The translations under genes and the position numbers were made by a program. From Planctomycetota bacterium (lineage in GTDB: Bacteria; Planctomycetota; UBA1135; GCA-002686595): a stretch of DNA of 64,000 nt. Under the pieces are notes generated by a model, which was not told the DNA's origin, did no database searches, and saw only the letters and a list, made by a program, of their open reading frames with translations. Position 1 is the stretch's first letter; each line of letters begins with the position of its first letter. The DNA lies in the NCBI GenBank assembly GCA_012960475.1, contig DUBE01000055.1:85290-149289 (forward strand), given 5' to 3'. Shown here piece by piece: positions 1-8,226 of this stretch.

Positions 1-370
1 TTCCCCAGTCCCGGCCCCAGTAAAGGAATGCTCATTTATCACAGCGAACAGGGCCCAGTACCCGCTACCGTCGAAGTCAGGTCAGGACTGGTGCAAAAAC
101 AGCCTGCTCCGAAATCGGCGCGGGGAGTCCGAATCGGTGCCGCTGGACGCGGAGGGAAACGGGTAGAGAGGGCCGTTTCCGGGGGCCTGGCCGCAATCCT
201 CCCCAGTTGATACCCGACACTTTCCATTTTGGAAAGCTATCACTTGACGCAATGGAAAGTGACGGCTACAGTTTCCGTTGTGGAAAGTGACGCCGCGCTC
301 AGCCTGCCTCTCGGTACGCAGCATCGCGCGGTCCCTCATGGCGAAGAAAACCTATCTGAAGAGGACAAAC
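1..370. other. Intergenic region with no identifiable gene before the first membrane-protein gene
   Basis: No frame in this stretch gives a protein with recognisable features, and the short open frames on both strands overlap each other without convincing ribosome sites. The only structure I can support is the promoter/palindrome cluster at 220-286. The end of any upstream gene lies outside the window. Confidence 0.5.
220..286 (+). promoter_or_regulatory. Sigma70-like promoter overlapped by TTTCC-N5-GGAAA palindromes
   Basis: Two near-identical palindromes are visible: TTTCCATTTTGGAAA at 221-235 and TTTCCGTTGTGGAAA at 272-286. A third half-site, GGAAAGTGAC, starts at 254 and recurs exactly in the downstream palindrome. 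Between them lies a plausible promoter: TTGACG at 244-249, a 17-base spacer, and TACAGT at 267-272. The -10 box abuts the downstream palindrome and the half-site sits in the spacer, so a bound dimer would block polymerase. The most likely ligand is the winged-helix regulator encoded at 904-1221, giving autorepression of the two-gene unit. The palindromes are seen directly; promoter activity and the regulator assignment are inference. Confidence 0.6.
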
Positions 371-820
371 ATGGACAGCAATCACAGCGGCATCAACACA
401 GCGGGAACTGGCATAGAGGAGGCCAAACAGGCCCTAAGGTCCGTCCAACAAGCCAAAAGTGCGGGCCTGAACCAGGCGATGCCAACCCGTTGGTTTCGCG
501 CCGCGATAGCGCTCACTATCGGCAGCATGGTGACGGTCTCCGCTTGGGGTAAAACCGAACTGGTCGTCATATCACTTGCCGTCCTTACCGGTGTGTTAGC
601 GGCACAAAAGCGCAAGCAAGGCGCAGTTCTGAGATCATGCCCCAACGGCGTAAAGGAAATCTCTGCGTTATTCGTCCTTGCGGTATTTTCGACGGCGCTG
701 ATCGTTGGCGCGAATCTCTTGAATCAAACACGTGGCTATGAGTGGGCACCTATCGCTGGCGGTGCACTGATGGCGATTGCCGTCCTGCAGTACTACAAAA
801 CGGGGAAGGCCATTCTCTGA
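371..820 (+). CDS. Small multi-pass inner-membrane protein of unknown function
   Basis: This encodes 149 residues. The start at 371 is preferred over an in-frame ATG at 338 because an AGAGGA ribosome site sits six bases before it. After a polar N-terminus of about 40 residues there are roughly four hydrophobic segments (near residues 43-58, 63-77, 93-112 and 122-137) separated by short charged loops such as a KRKQG turn, so it should be an integral membrane protein. I recognise no catalytic motif. It is followed after 83 bases by a winged-helix regulator, a pairing also common in proteobacteria. Function is unknown. Base composition looks less GC-rich than the rest of the window, consistent with recent transfer. 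Confidence 0.75.
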   Translation: MDSNHSGINTAGTGIEEAKQALRSVQQAKSAGLNQAMPTRWFRAAIALTIGSMVTVSAWGKTELVVISLAVLTGVLAAQKRKQGAVLRSCPNGVKEISALFVLAVFSTALIVGANLLNQTRGYEWAPIAGGALMAIAVLQYYKTGKAIL

Positions 821-845
821 TTAGCCTATCCGATCCTCTTGACTA

Positions 846-863
846 TGCCCCAAGATCGGGGCA
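846..863 (+). terminator. Intercistronic stem-loop (weak terminator or processing hairpin)
   Basis: TGCCCC (846-851) and GGGGCA (858-863) form a perfect 6-bp stem with a six-base loop between the membrane-protein and regulator genes. No T-run follows, so complete termination is unlikely; partial attenuation or an mRNA stability element are alternatives. A TTGACT just before it (838-843) could instead be a -35 box for the regulator, but I found no good -10. Confidence 0.25.
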
Positions 864-903
864 GCAGTCCAAAGCGGACTCGGAGACAGCAACGGAAAAA
901 AGT

Positions 904-1221
904 ATGAGTACACCCAGCCTCAACCCGATCATTCACGCGCCCAACCGGTTGCAAATATGCGCGCTGCTAGCGCCGTTGCAAACGGCCGAATTTCAGGTCT
1001 TGCGCGATGCGCTGCAGGTGAGCGATTCCGTCTTGTCGAAGCAGATCAAGAAGCTTGAAGAGGCGGGATATGTGAAGTTGCGCAAGCAAAAGGTGAATGG
1101 CCGCCAACATACGTGGGTGCTGCTCACCGGCAAGGGTCGCAAGGCTTTCAACGCCCATGTGGCTGCACTTGAGCACCTCGTCGCCTTGGCGAGCGGGATG
1201 CCTGCAACTCCCAGCAGCTAG
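904..1221 (+). CDS. Winged-helix DNA-binding transcriptional regulator
   Basis: This is a 105-residue one-domain protein. After about 17 residues it has the helix-turn-helix/wing pattern of the PadR/MarR-like winged-helix family (Pfam HTH_34 type): a first helix around ICALLAPL, a recognition segment around SDSVLSKQIKKLEEAGYV, and a basic wing KLRKQKVNGRQHTWVLLT. No ligand-binding domain is present. It sits 83 bases downstream of a small membrane-protein gene. Regulators of this type usually control themselves and the adjacent membrane protein, and the palindromes at 220-286 are the natural operator candidate. I chose ATG 904 because upstream in-frame codons overlap the preceding gene. The family call is firm; the regulated signal is unknown. 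Confidence 0.85.
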   Translation: MSTPSLNPIIHAPNRLQICALLAPLQTAEFQVLRDALQVSDSVLSKQIKKLEEAGYVKLRKQKVNGRQHTWVLLTGKGRKAFNAHVAALEHLVALASGMPATPSS

Positions 1222-1333
1222 CGTCCCTCCCTAACCGGCACCCCCGCAAAGGGTGCGAATGTAATCCCAACAATGAAGTACTGGTCCTTGCCGGCACTTT
1301 GAATTCATCCCACCCACAGGACTACCCCTCACT

Positions 1334-3466
1334 ATGCTCTCTCTTCCCTATTTCCTTGGCCTTCTCTTGGCCTTGGTACCCGCTTCTCCTGTACAGGAGC
1401 CGGCGAACCCCGATGCGCCTTTCCCTGCCTCAAGCGCTCTAGCCGAGGGCGTCTCACCTGACGTGCTCGCAATTCTCGGCGACTTGGTTCAGGGCTTCGT
1501 CGATGATGAGGAGATCGTCGGCGCCGAACTCCTCGTCATCAAGAACGGGCGCTCGATCCTGCACGAGGCCTACGGTTGGCGCGATCGAGAGACACAGACG
1601 GCCATGGAGACCGGCAGCGTCTTCTGCGTGCGCTCGATGACCAAGCCCCTAATCGGGGCCTCGATCCTGATGCTGGTCGATGACAGAAAGGTCAAGTTGG
1701 GCGACCACGTCGCGGAGTACCTGCCCTCCTTCGACGTTGAGGGCACGCGCAACATCACCATCGAACACCTGCTCTCGCACACGAGTGGTCTGCCCATGTC
1801 CCTGCTGCTCGGCAAGAATCTGCGCGATCTGGACGGCATCCAAGCCGTCGCCAACCTCGGTGCCGGGTACGAGCTCGACTTTGAACCGGGCAGCGCCTTC
1901 TCGTACAGCGACCAGGGCACCGACACGCTGACTGCCCTGATAGAGGTTGTCAGCGGCATGAGCGCAGCGGAATTCGTGAACACACGCCTCCTCGGACCGC
2001 TGGGCATGCAGGGGAGCGCTTGCGTCATGGCCGAAGACCACCCGCTGCGCTCGCGCGGGTGCGTCAAGTACGGCGGTTCACGGGGCGCGTGGACTCGATT
2101 CTGGGGCCCCGACGAGCCGCCGCTGTTCCCCTTCTTCCTCGGCTCTCAGGGGCTCTACTCCACGCTGCAGGACTACGGTCGCTTCATGGAGTTCTGGCGG
2201 CGCAAGGGACGCCCGGTGAAAGAACGGCTGCTCGGCGCGCGCTTCGTCCGTCGGGCGCTCACTCCAGGACCGCACCCGATGAAGGGACCGACGGGCCTGC
2301 CTGGACTCCACACGGCTTACGGGTACCTGATGCAACTCTGGACGGAATCGGGTGAAGAGGGTGAGGATGAGGTCGTCGCCTTCGGTCACACGGGCTCGGA
2401 TGGGACGCACGCCTGGGTTTTTCCCGAGCAGAAGGCGATGGTGTTCTATTTCACCCAGTCCCGAGGCAACCATACGGGCATACGGGTTGAGGAAGTGCTC
2501 GGAGAGCTGTTTCTGGGTGTGCCGTACGACACGAACGAGGCAGCCCCACCGTTCGAGCAGTACCTCGGCTACTACATGGAGGACGACGAGAACGACCTGT
2601 ACCGCGCCATCATCCGGGACGGCAAGGACATGGCCCTGGAGATCATGGGAAAAGGCGTCGTTCCCCTCACCTACGTCGGTGAGGACCGCTGGAAGCTGCG
2701 GCCCAATCCGAGTGAAGTCCTGGCCTTCGATCGTTCCGAAGCGGGGGAAGTGACAGGTTTTCACGTGGGCGATCACCAGGAGTTTCGTTTCGATCCGTCC
2801 CTCGACCTACCCGACATCGACGAGGTCGCGGCTCAGGTCGCCAAGTTTCACCGCATCGACCTACTTGAATCCCTCGGGCCCCTTCGCTTGAGCGGCGCTG
2901 TGACGATCGAGAAGCAGAACATCACCGGCGAGATGAGCACCCTGCTCGCGTGGCCCAATCGCATTCGGGTCGACAGCGAGGCGGCGGGCCAATTTGAGCG
3001 CTATGGATTCGACGGTGAAGCCGCCCGGACCCTCACCTCAATGACGCCCCTGACCGTCCACCAGGGTGAGCGTGCCGAGATGCTGCGATTGGACAGTCCC
3101 CTTGGTCGCTATGGCGACTGGCGGCACTGGTATCCCGACGCACTGGTGATCCAGCAAATTGAAGGGGGCGGCAAGAAGGTACTCCTGGTCCGCACGAGCG
3201 GCACGTCGTCCCCAGCCCGGACGCTGTACATCGACCTGGAGAAAGGAGGCATCCTGGCGGAGGACAGCTTGACCGTAATCGGCGCGTTGGGCCGCATTGG
3301 TCAGCACGTGGAGTACGGCGATTATCGCGACGTCGAAGGGATGATGCTGCCCTTTCGCACAGAGATCGAATTTCCCCACCCCCTGATCGGCACGATCGTC
3401 ACAACAGTCACAAGCGTCGAACTGGACGTCGAATTACACGAGGGCGTGTTCGAATTGGGAGAGTAG
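1334..3466 (+). CDS. Secreted class C beta-lactamase-fold serine hydrolase with C-terminal beta domain
   Basis: This protein is 710 residues long. A hydrophobic signal peptide (residues 1-20) precedes a serine hydrolase domain of the class C beta-lactamase/DD-peptidase/esterase fold at about 40-400. The catalytic motifs are visible: S101-M-T-K104 (SxxK), Y191-S-D193 in the place of Y-x-N, and H352-T-G354 (KTG equivalent). The remaining 300 or so residues form a charged linker and a beta-rich domain ending near GVFELGE that resembles the LolA/LppX-like carrier sheets found behind such hydrolases in Acidobacteria and Planctomycetes (inference). The substrate could be a peptide, ester or lactam and cannot be told from the motifs. 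It is monocistronic and convergent with the cysteine desulfurase. Confidence 0.88.
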   Translation: MLSLPYFLGLLLALVPASPVQEPANPDAPFPASSALAEGVSPDVLAILGDLVQGFVDDEEIVGAELLVIKNGRSILHEAYGWRDRETQTAMETGSVFCVRSMTKPLIGASILMLVDDRKVKLGDHVAEYLPSFDVEGTRNITIEHLLSHTSGLPMSLLLGKNLRDLDGIQAVANLGAGYELDFEPGSAFSYSDQGTDTLTALIEVVSGMSAAEFVNTRLLGPLGMQGSACVMAEDHPLRSRGCVKYGGSRGAWTRFWGPDEPPLFPFFLGSQGLYSTLQDYGRFMEFWRRKGRPVKERLLGARFVRRALTPGPHPMKGPTGLPGLHTAYGYLMQLWTESGEEGEDEVVAFGHTGSDGTHAWVFPEQKAMVFYFTQSRGNHTGIRVEEVLGELFLGVPYDTNEAAPPFEQYLGYYMEDDENDLYRAIIRDGKDMALEIMGKGVVPLTYVGEDRWKLRPNPSEVLAFDRSEAGEVTGFHVGDHQEFRFDPSLDLPDIDEVAAQVAKFHRIDLLESLGPLRLSGAVTIEKQNITGEMSTLLAWPNRIRVDSEAAGQFERYGFDGEAARTLTSMTPLTVHQGERAEMLRLDSPLGRYGDWRHWYPDALVIQQIEGGGKKVLLVRTSGTSSPARTLYIDLEKGGILAEDSLTVIGALGRIGQHVEYGDYRDVEGMMLPFRTEIEFPHPLIGTIVTTVTSVELDVELHEGVFELGE

Positions 3467-3485
3467 CCGCGGCTCGGAGCCGGGT

Positions 3486-3501
3486 CAGGTCCGCCGACCT
3501 G
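3486..3501. terminator. Stem-loop between convergent genes
   Basis: CAGGTC (3486-3491), loop CGCC and GACCTG (3496-3501) form a perfect 6-bp stem. It lies 20 bases after the hydrolase stop and 85 bases beyond the stop of the opposing desulfurase gene, where a shared terminator would be expected. A second self-complementary run (CGGCTCGGAGCCG) just precedes it. No T-tract flanks either, so it is only a candidate. Confidence 0.35.
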
Positions 3502-3586
3502 GGATCACAAGGTCAGATGCACCAACTCGACCGGCTCGGTCGGATGCACTCGGCTGGTCTCTCGATCAATCTCCTTGTGGTTCATC

Positions 3587-4747
3587 CTAGGAAAGAGCCT
3601 TCAGAGTCAGCGTCGCCTCCAAGACCCCGGCGATCACTCGCTCGATCTCCTCGTCAGTGGTCCCCGGCCCTTGAGACAGGCGCAGAGTGCACGAGGCATC
3701 ATCTTCGGAGCGCCCCATGGCCAGCAGGATCGGTGAGGGTGCCACCCGGTCCGCGCTGCAAGCGGAACCCGCGGAGGCCTCGATACCCAGAGTGTCGAGA
3801 TAGGACAGGATCAGGTGGGCCTCGATTCCCGGCACGGTCAAGCTGGTGGTGGCGCTCACTCGGGGAGCCTCGGCTCCGTTGATCCGTGCCCCTTCGATGC
3901 CCTCGAGCAAGGCGCTCTCCAGACGCTGCTGCCGCGCGGCCATCTGCTGGTTCGCCGTGCCTTCGGTCACGCGCTTGAGGGCCAACTCCGCTGCGATCCC
4001 CATGCCGATGATGCCGGCGGTGTTCAGGGTTCCCGCGCGGCGTCCATTTTCCTGGCCGCCCCCCAGCATCAACGGGGTGAAGGGCGCGCCCTCTTTCACA
4101 AGAATGGCGCCTATGCCCTTGGGGCCATTGAATTTGTGAGCAGCCAGGGAGAGGTAATCGGCACCCCAGGTTTCAGTGTCCAAGGAGATTTTTCCCGGCA
4201 CTTGTACCGCGTCCAAGTGCAAGAGACCTCCGGCCCCATGTATCTCGGCGGCGATCCCCTCCAGGTCGCAGATCACGCCGGTCTCGTTGTTGACCGTTTG
4301 CAAGGAAACGAAGCAGGGGCCCCGCTCGAGGGTCTGGGAGAGGCGCTTGCGGTCCAGGGCCCCGGTTTCCTTGACGGGGATGGAAACCAACTCCCAACCC
4401 CGTTCTTCCAGAGCGCTGGCGTAGGCTCTGACCGCGGGGTGTTCCACAGTGGAGAGGGCAACTTGGGGGGGTGTCTCGGCTAGATCGCGGCCCCACAGTT
4501 CTGCGCTGAGAAATGCCGTGCCGATGGCCTCGCTGCCCCCGGAGGTAAAGACGACCTGGCTGGCCGCTACCCCCGCGAGGCGTGCCACTTGTCCTCGAGC
4601 CTGCTCGATCCTCGTTGCCAGTTGTTTTGCCCGGGGATAGCGCGCGCTGGGGTTGTGCCAGGCTTGCTGCAGGACCTCGATCATGGCCGCGGCAACTTGG
4701 GGGGCCAACGGAGTCGTGGCGTTATGGTCCAGGTAGACAGTCTTCAC
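3587..4747 (-). CDS. Cysteine desulfurase (NifS/IscS-type, PLP-dependent)
   Basis: This class V aminotransferase-fold enzyme removes sulfur from L-cysteine to feed Fe-S cluster or thiocofactor synthesis. From a GTG at 4747 it is 386 residues, the normal length. It opens with YLDHNATTPL; the PLP lysine is K205 in the AAHKFNGPKG motif, and the persulfide cysteine is C330 in SAGSACSADR. An upstream in-frame ATG at 4813 would add 22 residues with no homology-like features, so I prefer GTG; neither start has a strong ribosome site. The gene follows a MerR-type regulator on the same strand (its stop is at 4829), which suggests co-transcription. No IscU, SufBCD or TusA partner is in the window, so the pathway it serves cannot be fixed. 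Confidence 0.92.
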   Translation of the reverse strand: MKTVYLDHNATTPLAPQVAAAMIEVLQQAWHNPSARYPRAKQLATRIEQARGQVARLAGVAASQVVFTSGGSEAIGTAFLSAELWGRDLAETPPQVALSTVEHPAVRAYASALEERGWELVSIPVKETGALDRKRLSQTLERGPCFVSLQTVNNETGVICDLEGIAAEIHGAGGLLHLDAVQVPGKISLDTETWGADYLSLAAHKFNGPKGIGAILVKEGAPFTPLMLGGGQENGRRAGTLNTAGIIGMGIAAELALKRVTEGTANQQMAARQQRLESALLEGIEGARINGAEAPRVSATTSLTVPGIEAHLILSYLDTLGIEASAGSACSADRVAPSPILLAMGRSEDDASCTLRLSQGPGTTDEEIERVIAGVLEATLTLKALS

Positions 4748-4828
4748 CGTAGAGGGGTGTTTGATCAGATGACAGGCTTGTGATTGCGGCTCGTTGCCGA
4801 GCCTGCAGGGCACTTTGCGCGAAACAGT

Positions 4829-5302
4829 CTAGAACAGGGCGCTCAGGGCCCTGGGCAGAGAGCGTTGGGTCATGATACAGGGCTCGCACCAGTTGTTGCC
4901 CTCGCAGGGAGTGTGCTCGCAGGTAGCGCAGATCTTGAGCTTGAGCAGGGCCTCATCGATTGCAGCGTGCAGGTCAGCCAGTTGATTCTGGCGTTCCTTG
5001 ATCAGGTGCGCTTGCCGATTGAGGGATTGCTTGACCTGGGTTATGGTTGCCGAATGGTCTTCTTCCGCTTTGCGGTGGGAGATCAGCTTGCCGACTTCCT
5101 CCAGGGACAGGCCGAGGCCTTGTAGGTTCTGGATCATGCGCACCCGGTGCAGATCCACTATGCGGAAATAACGGAAGCCACCCTCCGAACGCTTGCTGGG
5201 TTCGAGCAGGCCAAGCTCTTCGTAGTAACGAAGGGTTCGGAGATTTGTGTCTGAGGCCCGGGCGAAGTCCCCGATCTTCATGAGTCCTTGATTTTTCATC
5301 AT
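4829..5302 (-). CDS. MerR-family regulator with C-terminal cysteine cluster
   Basis: From ATG 5302 this is 157 residues. The N-terminal MerR winged helix begins at MKIGDFARAS (residue 8 on) with the typical TLRYYEELGLL recognition region at 23-33. A long dimerisation coiled coil spans about 85-122, followed by a cysteine cluster at C125, C128, C133, C139 and C142. In MerR proteins this position holds the effector site (metal, Fe-S cluster in SoxR, or thiols). The spacing is not the SoxR CX2CXCX5C pattern. ATG 5281, right at the domain start and behind AAGGA, is a good alternative start. It lies just upstream of the cysteine desulfurase on the same strand and is divergent from formate-tetrahydrofolate ligase. 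A role in sensing sulfur, metal or Fe-S status is inferred from the cysteines and that neighbour. Confidence 0.88.
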   Translation of the reverse strand: MMKNQGLMKIGDFARASDTNLRTLRYYEELGLLEPSKRSEGGFRYFRIVDLHRVRMIQNLQGLGLSLEEVGKLISHRKAEEDHSATITQVKQSLNRQAHLIKERQNQLADLHAAIDEALLKLKICATCEHTPCEGNNWCEPCIMTQRSLPRALSALF

Positions 5303-5463
5303 CTTGCTGTTGGTGGGATCAGAGGGCCGAGTGGAGTGATTTTTTTGGTCATCCAATGGTACACTCCTGGGTCCAACGCGCTCAATCGGCGGGCCAGCAT
5401 TCCTCAAATCCGTATTCTTGCGCCGAACTGAGTCCCCAAGCCGCCAGACCCTCTGCTACAGAC

Positions 5464-7179
5464 ATGACAATGAGACCCCGGAGCATGCAATCCGACCTGG
5501 CGATTGCGCGTAGTGCGCACTTGAGCCCCCTCTTCGAACTGGTTTCGAAATGGGGTGTTTCACCCGAGAGCCTCATTCCATACGGCCATTACATGGCCAA
5601 GGTGGACCATCGCCTCGGGCTCGCACCGCCCCCCGCAGATTCCAAGCTTGTGTTGGTCACTGCGATTACACCAACGCCCGCGGGGGAGGGTAAGACCGTC
5701 CACACCATCGGTTTGTCATTGGCTCTCAACCGTCTTGGCAAGCGTGCCGCTGCCACAATTCGTCAGCCTTCCATGGGGCCTGTGTTTGGCATGAAGGGCG
5801 GTGCGGCGGGGGGCGGCTACAGTCAGGTTCTTCCCATGGAGGACATCAACTTGCACTTGACCGGTGATTTTCATGCGGTCACTGCAGCGCATAATCTGAT
5901 GGCTGCTGCGCTGGATACGAGCGTGTTGTTGGACAATCCCTATGAGGTCGACCCCGAGCGGATACTGATCAAGCGCGTAGTGGATGTGAACGACCGCTGC
6001 CTGAGGGAGATTCAGGTGGGGCTGGGTGGCAAACTCAACGGAATCCCGCGCACAAGTGGCTTTGAGATCACCTCCGCCAGCGAGGTGATGGCGGTCTTGG
6101 GCCTTGCCAGAGACTTGCCCGACATGCGCGCTCGCTTGGGTCGCATCATCGTGGCAGAGACCTTTGGGGGCCAGCCCGTGACAGCCGAGCAGATTGGCGT
6201 GGCAGGGGCCATGGCGGCGCTCTTGTCCAAGGCCCTGGATCCGACGCTGCTGCAGACCACCGAAGGCACCCCTGCTCTGGTGCATACGGGTCCCTTTGCC
6301 AATATCGCCCATGGGAACTCCTCGGTGGTGGCAGATCGTGTGGCCGCTACCTTCTGCGAGTACGTGGTCACCGAAGGCGGCTTCGGTGCGGATATGGGAG
6401 CGGAGAAGTTCTTCTCGATCAAGTTGCCGGCCAGTGGCATGCAGGCCAAGGTGGCTTTGTTGGTGGCTACCGTGCGTGCCCTCAAGATGCACTCCGGGCG
6501 CTACCAGGTGAAGCCCGGTCGACCTCTCCCCGAGGAGTTGATGCGGCCCAATCTGGAAGCTCTGGCAGAGGGCTGCGTCAACATGGATGCGCAGCTTGAC
6601 AATGTGAGGGCCCATGGGATTCCGGTGGTGGTGGCTATCAACCGTTTCCCCAGTGACTCCGATGCGGAACTTGAGCTGGTGCGGGAACGCGCCATGGCCG
6701 GCGGGGCCTACGGCGCGTTCCTGTCCGAGGTGCATGCCAAGGGCGGTGCCGGGGGAGAGGAGATCGCAAGAGCAATCATCGAAGCGGCGGAATCCATGCA
6801 GGGCAATGCACAGCCCCTCTATGACCCTCAGGCACCCCTGATCGAGAAGCTCGAGATCTTGGCGCGGAATCAGTACGGGGCGGACGGGATCCAGCTTGAG
6901 CCCGAGGCGCTTGTGCAACTGCGCAAGATCGAGGAGCAGGGGGGTGGCTGCCTGCCGGTTTGCGTGGCCAAGACCCAATACTCACTGTCCCATGACCCCA
7001 GTCTCAAGGGGCGTCCCACGGGCTACACCCTGCCGATCCGTGCCCTGCGCCTGGCAGCCGGGGCGGGCTTTGTGATCGCCTACGCGGGCAAGATCATGAC
7101 CATGCCGGGGCTTGGGCGGAAGCCGGCCTACAAGGATGTGGATCTGGATGAAGAGGGGCTTGTGGAGGGGCTTTTCTAG
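5464..7179 (+). CDS. fhs: Formate-tetrahydrofolate ligase
   Basis: This enzyme makes 10-formyltetrahydrofolate from formate, THF and ATP in one-carbon metabolism. From ATG 5464 it is 571 residues, close to the family's usual 555-560. The ATP-binding loop TPAGEGKT is at about residues 71-78, followed by the conserved RQPSMGPVFGMKGGAAGGGYSQ region near 98-119 and the FHAVTAAHN stretch. The C-terminus ends in the family-typical IMTMPGLGRKPA region. Codons upstream of 5464 remain open but lack family resemblance; ATG 5485, giving a 564-residue MQSDLAIARS start, is equally plausible. It is transcribed away from the MerR/desulfurase pair and stands alone, so no link to a full Wood-Ljungdahl or purine operon is seen here. 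Confidence 0.95.
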   Translation: MTMRPRSMQSDLAIARSAHLSPLFELVSKWGVSPESLIPYGHYMAKVDHRLGLAPPPADSKLVLVTAITPTPAGEGKTVHTIGLSLALNRLGKRAAATIRQPSMGPVFGMKGGAAGGGYSQVLPMEDINLHLTGDFHAVTAAHNLMAAALDTSVLLDNPYEVDPERILIKRVVDVNDRCLREIQVGLGGKLNGIPRTSGFEITSASEVMAVLGLARDLPDMRARLGRIIVAETFGGQPVTAEQIGVAGAMAALLSKALDPTLLQTTEGTPALVHTGPFANIAHGNSSVVADRVAATFCEYVVTEGGFGADMGAEKFFSIKLPASGMQAKVALLVATVRALKMHSGRYQVKPGRPLPEELMRPNLEALAEGCVNMDAQLDNVRAHGIPVVVAINRFPSDSDAELELVRERAMAGGAYGAFLSEVHAKGGAGGEEIARAIIEAAESMQGNAQPLYDPQAPLIEKLEILARNQYGADGIQLEPEALVQLRKIEEQGGGCLPVCVAKTQYSLSHDPSLKGRPTGYTLPIRALRLAAGAGFVIAYAGKIMTMPGLGRKPAYKDVDLDEEGLVEGLF

Positions 7180-7285
7180 GAACCGCCCTGAAGCTGGTGA
7201 GCGGCTTTTCTGTCCTCCAGACATCTACATGTCCCTTCGAACTCGATTCTTACCTGGCTCTTGCTTATCCTGTTTCCAGCTAGAG

Positions 7286-7304
7286 GGGACTCGGGCGTAG
7301 TCCC
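7286..7304 (+). terminator. Possible stem-loop downstream of fhs
   Basis: GGGACT (7286-7291), a seven-base loop and AGTCCC (7299-7304) form a 6-bp stem about 107 bases after the fhs stop and 80 bases before the next gene. A second imperfect hairpin (CCTC/GAGG) follows. There is no T-run, so it may be a leader structure of the protease gene rather than a terminator. Confidence 0.22.
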
Positions 7305-7383
7305 TCCACCCCGCCTCTGTTCGGAGGTGGAATTCACAGCGATCCGATCCCAATAGAAGGGACACCCAAACCCGCTACTGACC

Positions 7384-8064
7384 ATGTTTTTCGATCCTCG
7401 TTTCTTCCTTGTTGTCGGCCCTTTCATGCTGCTGGCGTTTTTTGCCTCCATGCGGGTCAAGTCCACCTTCAAGCGTTATGCCAAAGTGGGCGTACGCTCG
7501 GGTATGACAGGAGCGGAGGCCGCCAGGGCCGTGGCCCGGGCGGGAGGCGCCGAGGTGACCGTGGAACGCGTGGGTGGCTTTCTGTCCGATCATTACGATC
7601 CCCGTACCAAGACCTTGCGCCTCTCGCCAGAGGTGCATGATGGCCGTTCGATTTCTGCCATTGCGGTGGGGGCTCACGAAGCGGGGCACGCGATTCAAGA
7701 TGTGCGGCAGTACGCTTGGCTGGGCATGCGCTCGAGCCTGGTGCCCATGACCATGATGGGTTCGAGGTCTTGGATCTGGATTTTCATCGCGGGCATGTTG
7801 CTGCACCTACCGGCTCTGGCCTGGGTGGGCGTGATATTGTTCAGTTTCACGGTGATCTTCCAGCTGGTGACCCTGCCGGTGGAATTCGATGCATCCAAGC
7901 GCGCCAAGGCGGTCTTGGTTGAGGCCGGCATTGTCTCAAGCGCTGAGGAAGAGAAAGGCGTCTCGGATGTGCTCGGTGCGGCGGCCATGACCTATGTGGC
8001 CGGGGCTCTCACTGCGATTGCGACCCTGTTCTACTATGTGACCCTGTTGTCCGGGCGTGACTAG
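7384..8064 (+). CDS. Membrane zinc metallopeptidase, YugP family
   Basis: This is 226 residues, the usual size of the YugP-type neutral zinc metallopeptidases (Pfam Zn_peptidase_2). A membrane segment at about residues 7-23 precedes the cytoplasmic part with the GMTGAEAAR motif. The zinc site is H98-E99-A-G-H102 in GAHEAGHAIQ, followed by hydrophobic segments near 120-165 and 193-215. The FDASKRAKAVL region after the third membrane segment is also typical of the family. The substrate is unknown in all members; membrane protein quality control is often suggested. The gene stands alone between fhs and pgi with gaps of about 200 and 160 bases. Confidence 0.9.
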   Translation: MFFDPRFFLVVGPFMLLAFFASMRVKSTFKRYAKVGVRSGMTGAEAARAVARAGGAEVTVERVGGFLSDHYDPRTKTLRLSPEVHDGRSISAIAVGAHEAGHAIQDVRQYAWLGMRSSLVPMTMMGSRSWIWIFIAGMLLHLPALAWVGVILFSFTVIFQLVTLPVEFDASKRAKAVLVEAGIVSSAEEEKGVSDVLGAAAMTYVAGALTAIATLFYYVTLLSGRD

Positions 8065-8226
8065 GTGTCGGGGCGTGATCGGGCTCTGTCCGGGCGCTGC
8101 TTGCTGTCCGCTTGCTGGGCCAAACGGGCATGTTGTCCCGGCTCCCTTGAATTTGCCCGGCCTGGGTTGGGGTCTGTGCTTGCTCGGGGCTAGAGTGGGC
8201 TCACGACCTTTCCACCCCGACCCAGC

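Noticed and set aside
5333..5367. GGAGTG/CACTCC inverted repeat between merR and fhs as MerR operator
   Set aside because: The 23-base gap between arms does not fit a MerR box, and I could not place a 19-base-spaced promoter on it.
5716..6978. A 420-codon open frame antisense to fhs
   Set aside because: It mirrors the GC-rich third positions of the real gene and shows no family motif, signal or ribosome site.
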